Assembly: GCA_020718525.1 (NCBI GenBank)
Contig: DYRX01000023.1
Span: forward strand, 1-25,949
From: Victivallis vadensis
GTDB taxonomy: Bacteria; Verrucomicrobiota; Lentisphaeria; Victivallales; GWF2-50-93
Direction: 5' to 3'
DNA length: 25,949 bases
Within the stretch, counting starts at the first letter, position 1. Every line of letters begins with the position of its first letter. Both the position numbers and the translations under genes were made by a program. The notes under the pieces were generated by a model. It worked only from the letters and a program-made list of their open reading frames with translations, did not search any database and was not told where the DNA came from. Below, in pieces: positions 22,158 through 25,949 of this stretch.

Positions 22158-23690
22158 ATGAGCCCAGAAATAAAGAAGAAGGCCGTCTTTCTCGACCGCG
22201 ACGGGACAATCATCGAAGATCGCGGCCATATCGGAAATCCAAACGAGATCCGTCTCTTTCCAGAAACAGTCCCCGCACTTCGCATGCTTTCAAACAATTA
22301 CCTGCTTTTCATCGTGACGAACCAAAGCGGTGTCGCCCAGAATATTATCACCAAAAAAAATGTTGACGACGTCAATGCAAAGCTCCTGGAAATCCTTTCC
22401 GAATGCGGAATATCAATCGAACAGGTCTTTGTCTGCCCGCACGGAAAAGACGACGGATGCGTCTGCCGGAAGCCAAGCCCATTTTTCCTCCGGAAAGCGG
22501 CGAAGGAACACGGGATTGATATTTCCTCATCCTACATGATTGGCGACCATCCTTCGGACATCGGCACCGCCATCTCGGCAGGCGCAAACGCAATCTATCT
22601 ATTGAGCGGACATGGGCAAAAACACATGGGCGAACTGCCTGAAAACGGTTTTCAGATTCTCCCTGAGATCCTATCTGCGGCGGAATGGATTGTCAAAAAA
22701 GACGAGATTTCCAAGATCTACGGATCGGAATACTCTCGGACAGTCGAATCTGCCGCCGAAAAGCTTCGTGACGGGGGAATCGGAGTCATGCCGACGGAGA
22801 CTGTCTATGGCTTGGCTGGAAACGCCCTCTCGCCAGATTCGGCGGCGAAAATCTTCGACCTGAAAAAACGGCCGCATTTTGATCCGCTGATCGTGCATGT
22901 GGCTTCAATACAAGAGATCCAAAGCCTGGCGATTGAAATCCCCGACGCCGCCATGCGTCTGCTCAGGCGCTATTGGCCGGGCCCCCTGACTGTCGTGCTA
23001 AAAAAGTCAAAGGTTATTCCAGGGATAGTCTCTTCCGGTCTCGACACCGTCGCCTTGCGCATGCCCAGGCATCCTATTGCACTTGATCTCATTCGGAAAG
23101 CGGGATTTCCGCTCGCCGCCCCGAGCGCAAATATCTTTTCGATGACCAGCCCGACCTGTGTTGAAAACCTCTCTCCTGAGATTGCCGCAGGCTCGGATTT
23201 TATTCTTGACGGAGGAAAATGCCAGTTCGGCATAGAATCGTCAATAGTGTCATTTGAAAATCCGGCAGAGCCAGTTCTTCTGCGTCCGGGCTCGCTTCCA
23301 ATCGAGGAAATTTCGGAAACGGCAGGCATCTCATTCAAAATCCATGAGGATAATGGAAATGGAAAAATCCTTGCACCGGGACTTCTGAAGAAGCACTATT
23401 CCACCGCCACTAAATTCGAGCTGGCTAAATATAATCGCGTCATAAGTCCTGAAATCAGAAGCAGATCCGCCTTTATTTCCTTTGATGGAGCTGACGTTCC
23501 AGAAGGATTTCTGGCGGTCGAGACGCTTTCCATAACCGGAGACATGAGGGAGGCCGCCGCCCGCCTTTTTGATTCGATGAGCAAGCTGGATCGGATGAAT
23601 CTCGATTTCATATTTGCTGGCGACGCGCCACAGCATGGACTTGGTTTGGCAATCAACGACAGGCTCAGAAAGGCCGCAGGAAAGGGATGA
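22158..23690 (+). CDS. Fusion: heptose-bisphosphate phosphatase (GmhB-like) + threonylcarbamoyl-AMP synthase (Sua5/TsaC)
   Basis: Two enzymes in one 510-residue chain. Residues 1-~165 are a HAD-IIIA phosphatase: VFLDRDGTIIED (nucleophile and acid Asp), FIVTNQSG, the zinc loop CPHGKDDGCVC, RKPSP and IGDHPSDI. This is the pattern of GmhB, which removes the 1-phosphate from heptose-1,7-bisphosphate for ADP-heptose and LPS core. Residues ~185-390 are a YrdC domain: VMPTETVYGLAG, KKRPHFDPLIVHV, YWPGPLTVVL, SANIFSMTSPT and GIESSIVSF. Residues ~405-510 are the Sua5 C-terminal domain (LAPGLLKKHYST). The ATG at 22158 begins directly at the HAD fold; an earlier ATG at 22104 lies within lptE. No stop or frameshift separates the halves. 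Confidence 0.9.
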   Translation: MSPEIKKKAVFLDRDGTIIEDRGHIGNPNEIRLFPETVPALRMLSNNYLLFIVTNQSGVAQNIITKKNVDDVNAKLLEILSECGISIEQVFVCPHGKDDGCVCRKPSPFFLRKAAKEHGIDISSSYMIGDHPSDIGTAISAGANAIYLLSGHGQKHMGELPENGFQILPEILSAAEWIVKKDEISKIYGSEYSRTVESAAEKLRDGGIGVMPTETVYGLAGNALSPDSAAKIFDLKKRPHFDPLIVHVASIQEIQSLAIEIPDAAMRLLRRYWPGPLTVVLKKSKVIPGIVSSGLDTVALRMPRHPIALDLIRKAGFPLAAPSANIFSMTSPTCVENLSPEIAAGSDFILDGGKCQFGIESSIVSFENPAEPVLLRPGSLPIEEISETAGISFKIHEDNGNGKILAPGLLKKHYSTATKFELAKYNRVISPEIRSRSAFISFDGADVPEGFLAVETLSITGDMREAAARLFDSMSKLDRMNLDFIFAGDAPQHGLGLAINDRLRKAAGKG

Positions 23691-23692
23691 CA

Positions 23693-25949
23693 ATGCAAAG
23701 CTCCACTAAAAAAGCGCTTGGTTTCGCCTTGGGATTTTTCTTTTGCTTCTCCGCCGCCCGTTCCCTTTTCGCCCAGCAGGAGCCCCGCATCGGCTACGCA
23801 TACCCCGCCGGAGCCGGAAGGGGCGAAAAACTCGCAATTGTCATCGGCGGAATGAACCTCAGAGGAGTGAAAGACGCCGACTTTTCCGGCGACGGAATCA
23901 AGCTTGTCCGCGCCTCCTTCTCCAGACCACTCAACAATTTGAACAACGATCTCAAGAATGAGATCCGTCCGCTTCTCGAAGCCATTGACGAAGGCAAGGA
24001 TCCGTTGAAGGCGATTGTCAAAAGCTCCGAAGAGATCTTGACAAAGCTGAAAAAGCAGTATGAAGCCGAAAAACGCCAAAGCACTGAAAACAAGAATCAA
24101 GGCGCTCCAGGCGAAACAAAAAGCAGCAATCCTGAAAATCAGTTTGAAAACATGCTGAAAATCGTTCCCGGAGAAAGACTTATATATGTTGACAAGACGC
24201 CGGAAGAAGTGATCAAGATGGTGAAGGCGCTGACGCCTCTTGAATATCAGATCCTCTGCAAGGAGGTCTTTTCAAAGCAGAATCCTCTCCAGGCAAGCCC
24301 TGCAATCGAACAGATGGCAGTGCTCGAAATCGAAGTCGCAAAAAATGCCCTACTCGGACAGCGGGAGCTCCGGCTGATTTCACAGAACGGTGTAAGCAAC
24401 CCGCTTGTCTTCGAGATCAGCGAACTGCCAGAGCAAACTCTAACTTTCTATTCCAGAGGCGAGTCTCCAGCGACGGAAATTAAAACGTTCCCCTCAATCT
24501 TAAATGGCGCAATCATGCCCGGCGAGACGGATCAATGGAAATTCAATGCAAGAAAAGGGGAAAGCTTTCTCTTCACAGTTTCCGCACGAAAGCTAAATCC
24601 TTTCCTGGGAGACGCTGTCCCCGGCTGGTTTCAGGCTTTTATATCCATCCATGACAAATCCGGAAAATGTCTCGCCTTTTCCGACGACAACTACTTTGAT
24701 CCTGATCCGGTTCTCAGCTTTTGCGCCCCGTCCGATTCCGAATATCAGCTTCAAATAAGGGACTCGATATACAGGGGAAGAGAAGACTTCGTATATAGAA
24801 TCAAAGCCGAGAAAAGAGTTCCGGAACAGCTTGATCGTGTGCCGAAAAAGCCCGACTGCGCCCTGCCTGTTCTTGAAGAGGACGAGGACAATGGAAAGAT
24901 TTCCAACGCCCAAAAGATTGCGAAGGGAACCCTCGTCGAAGGAAAAATTGGCTCGGCCGGCGATGCCGACTGCTTCAGAGTTGATTTGAAAAAGGGAGAG
25001 AAGCTTGCACTCGAAGTCTTTGCAAGAAGGCTTGACAGTCCGCTAGACTCCCTCATTCAAGTCTTTGATGCCGACGAAAAGATGATTGCCTGGAACGACG
25101 ACTGGTCCTGGCTAAAGGTCGGGATGAACACCCATCAGTCCGATTCATACTGCCTCCTGGAATCTCCATCAGACGGACGCTTCTTCATAAAAATTTCAGA
25201 TGCGCAGGGAAAAGGAGGCGGCGACTACTTCTACGCTCTCAGAATCGGCGAAGCACTGCCATCCTTCAAAATCTTCGCCTATCCTTCCGTGATAAATGCG
25301 TCATCTGGAATATCAACCCCATTTTCTGTCGCAGTTATGCGGCTTGACGGATTTGACTCCGAAATAGAGGTCTCCATCTCCCAGGGGCCAAAGGATTGCA
25401 TCGTAGAAGGCGGAAAAATTGCCCCCGGAACTAAAAGTCAGCGCATGACAATCTTTGTGCCGGAGAAAGTCAAGAATGGATTTCATGAGATCAGGATGAT
25501 TGCGAAGGGGAAGACAAAGGACGGGAAGGAAATCAGCGTCGAGCTTCAGCCTTGCGACGAGATCATGCAGGCCTTCATCTACATGCACCTATTGCCGTCA
25601 GACTCTTTCAGACTTTTTATCAAAAGAAAGTCCTGGACTCCTTTCAAACGTGTTCCTGAATTAATTTCCTTGAAGCCCGGAGAAGAGAAGGAAATCGCGA
25701 TACCATGTCCAGGCTATAAGCCCAAGGACGGAAACATCTACAGGCTTGAGCTTGATTCGCCACCGACTGGGATTGAAATGCGCGACGGGGAGCTTCGAGG
25801 TGATATTTTTGCATTCAAGCTTTGCGTTTCCAAGGAGGCGAAGCCTTGGACAGGTAATCTGATTTTTCAGGTAGTTTCCGAAAACAAGGGTAAAAAGCAG
25901 AAATGGGGAGCCGGCTACTACTCGGCTCTTCCATGCGAAATAAATGCTT
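23693..25949 (+). CDS. Large secreted PPC-domain protein, cut by the window end
   Basis: An open frame of about 752 codons with no stop before the window edge. A signal sequence (LGFALGFFFCFSAARSLFAQ) is followed by RIGYAYPAGAGRGEKLAIVI GG, the N-terminal module seen in Planctomycetes-type PPC proteins. A Lys/Glu-rich helical region lies at ~75-135. Two pre-peptidase C-terminal (PPC) beta-sandwich domains follow, at ~268-375 (PGETDQWKFNARKGESFLF; YRGREDFVYRI) and ~408-522 (GKIGSAGDADCFRVDLKKGE; DYFYALRIGE). An Ig-like stretch comes next (~530-600). No catalytic domain is visible so far. ATG 23687 would overlap the previous stop (ATGA) and is an equal candidate start. It is probably extracellular or surface-bound. 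Confidence 0.85.
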   Translation, partial: MQSSTKKALGFALGFFFCFSAARSLFAQQEPRIGYAYPAGAGRGEKLAIVIGGMNLRGVKDADFSGDGIKLVRASFSRPLNNLNNDLKNEIRPLLEAIDEGKDPLKAIVKSSEEILTKLKKQYEAEKRQSTENKNQGAPGETKSSNPENQFENMLKIVPGERLIYVDKTPEEVIKMVKALTPLEYQILCKEVFSKQNPLQASPAIEQMAVLEIEVAKNALLGQRELRLISQNGVSNPLVFEISELPEQTLTFYSRGESPATEIKTFPSILNGAIMPGETDQWKFNARKGESFLFTVSARKLNPFLGDAVPGWFQAFISIHDKSGKCLAFSDDNYFDPDPVLSFCAPSDSEYQLQIRDSIYRGREDFVYRIKAEKRVPEQLDRVPKKPDCALPVLEEDEDNGKISNAQKIAKGTLVEGKIGSAGDADCFRVDLKKGEKLALEVFARRLDSPLDSLIQVFDADEKMIAWNDDWSWLKVGMNTHQSDSYCLLESPSDGRFFIKISDAQGKGGGDYFYALRIGEALPSFKIFAYPSVINASSGISTPFSVAVMRLDGFDSEIEVSISQGPKDCIVEGGKIAPGTKSQRMTIFVPEKVKNGFHEIRMIAKGKTKDGKEISVELQPCDEIMQAFIYMHLLPSDSFRLFIKRKSWTPFKRVPELISLKPGEEKEIAIPCPGYKPKDGNIYRLELDSPPTGIEMRDGELRGDIFAFKLCVSKEAKPWTGNLIFQVVSENKGKKQKWGAGYYSALPCEINA

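Overview
The window reads as a chromosomal segment from a diderm (Gram-negative-type) bacterium of the PVC group, most likely Lentisphaerota. This is inferred from three things seen together. Transcription regulators sit directly upstream of prepilin-like proteins that carry a FTLIELLVVIAIIAIL segment and a C-terminal H-X9-DG-type motif. There is a large PPC-domain secreted protein of the kind common in Planctomycetes and relatives. An LptE-like lipoprotein and secretin-like outer-membrane proteins indicate an outer membrane. No rRNA, tRNA, CRISPR array or intact transposase was found.

Positions 1-8890 are mostly a minus-strand run of six genes. In transcription order they are a secreted type II L-asparaginase, a small glycine-rich membrane stress protein, aspartate 4-decarboxylase (aspD), an AspT-type aspartate:alanine exchanger, and two paralogous secretin-like proteins. 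The last three genes overlap by ATGA. The first four assemble into a scavenging and energy module. Asparagine is cut to aspartate outside the cytoplasm, aspartate enters in exchange for alanine, and cytoplasmic decarboxylation consumes a proton. Why two secretins are translationally coupled to the transporter is the most intriguing question in the window.

Positions 9318-11621 hold a secreted protein with a C-terminal ComEA-like helix-hairpin-helix domain and a convergent ClC chloride channel/antiporter. Positions 11784-14925 are a pyrimidine operon, pyrG-pyrR-pyrB, ending in a probable terminator.

Positions 14972-20240 are accessory. On the minus strand a GntR-type regulator, a prepilin gene with two frameshifts and a hexapeptide acetyltransferase form a decaying cassette; the regulator frame runs without a stop into the prepilin frame. 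On the plus strand a LacI-type regulator, an intact prepilin gene and a 5' stub of a further gene form a second cassette. Each regulator has a textbook sigma-70 promoter with a perfect palindrome just downstream of the -10 box, which suggests autoregulation. The LacI cassette is bracketed by two inverted copies of an ~85 bp double-hairpin element and two direct copies of a 19-mer resembling an insertion-sequence end. One of these 19-mers contains the stop that closes the gene stub.

Positions 20562-25949 form a tight plus-strand envelope operon: a TPR protein, an LptE-like lipoprotein, a fusion of heptose-bisphosphate phosphatase (GmhB-like) with the tRNA-modification enzyme Sua5/TsaC, and a PPC-domain protein that runs off the window edge.
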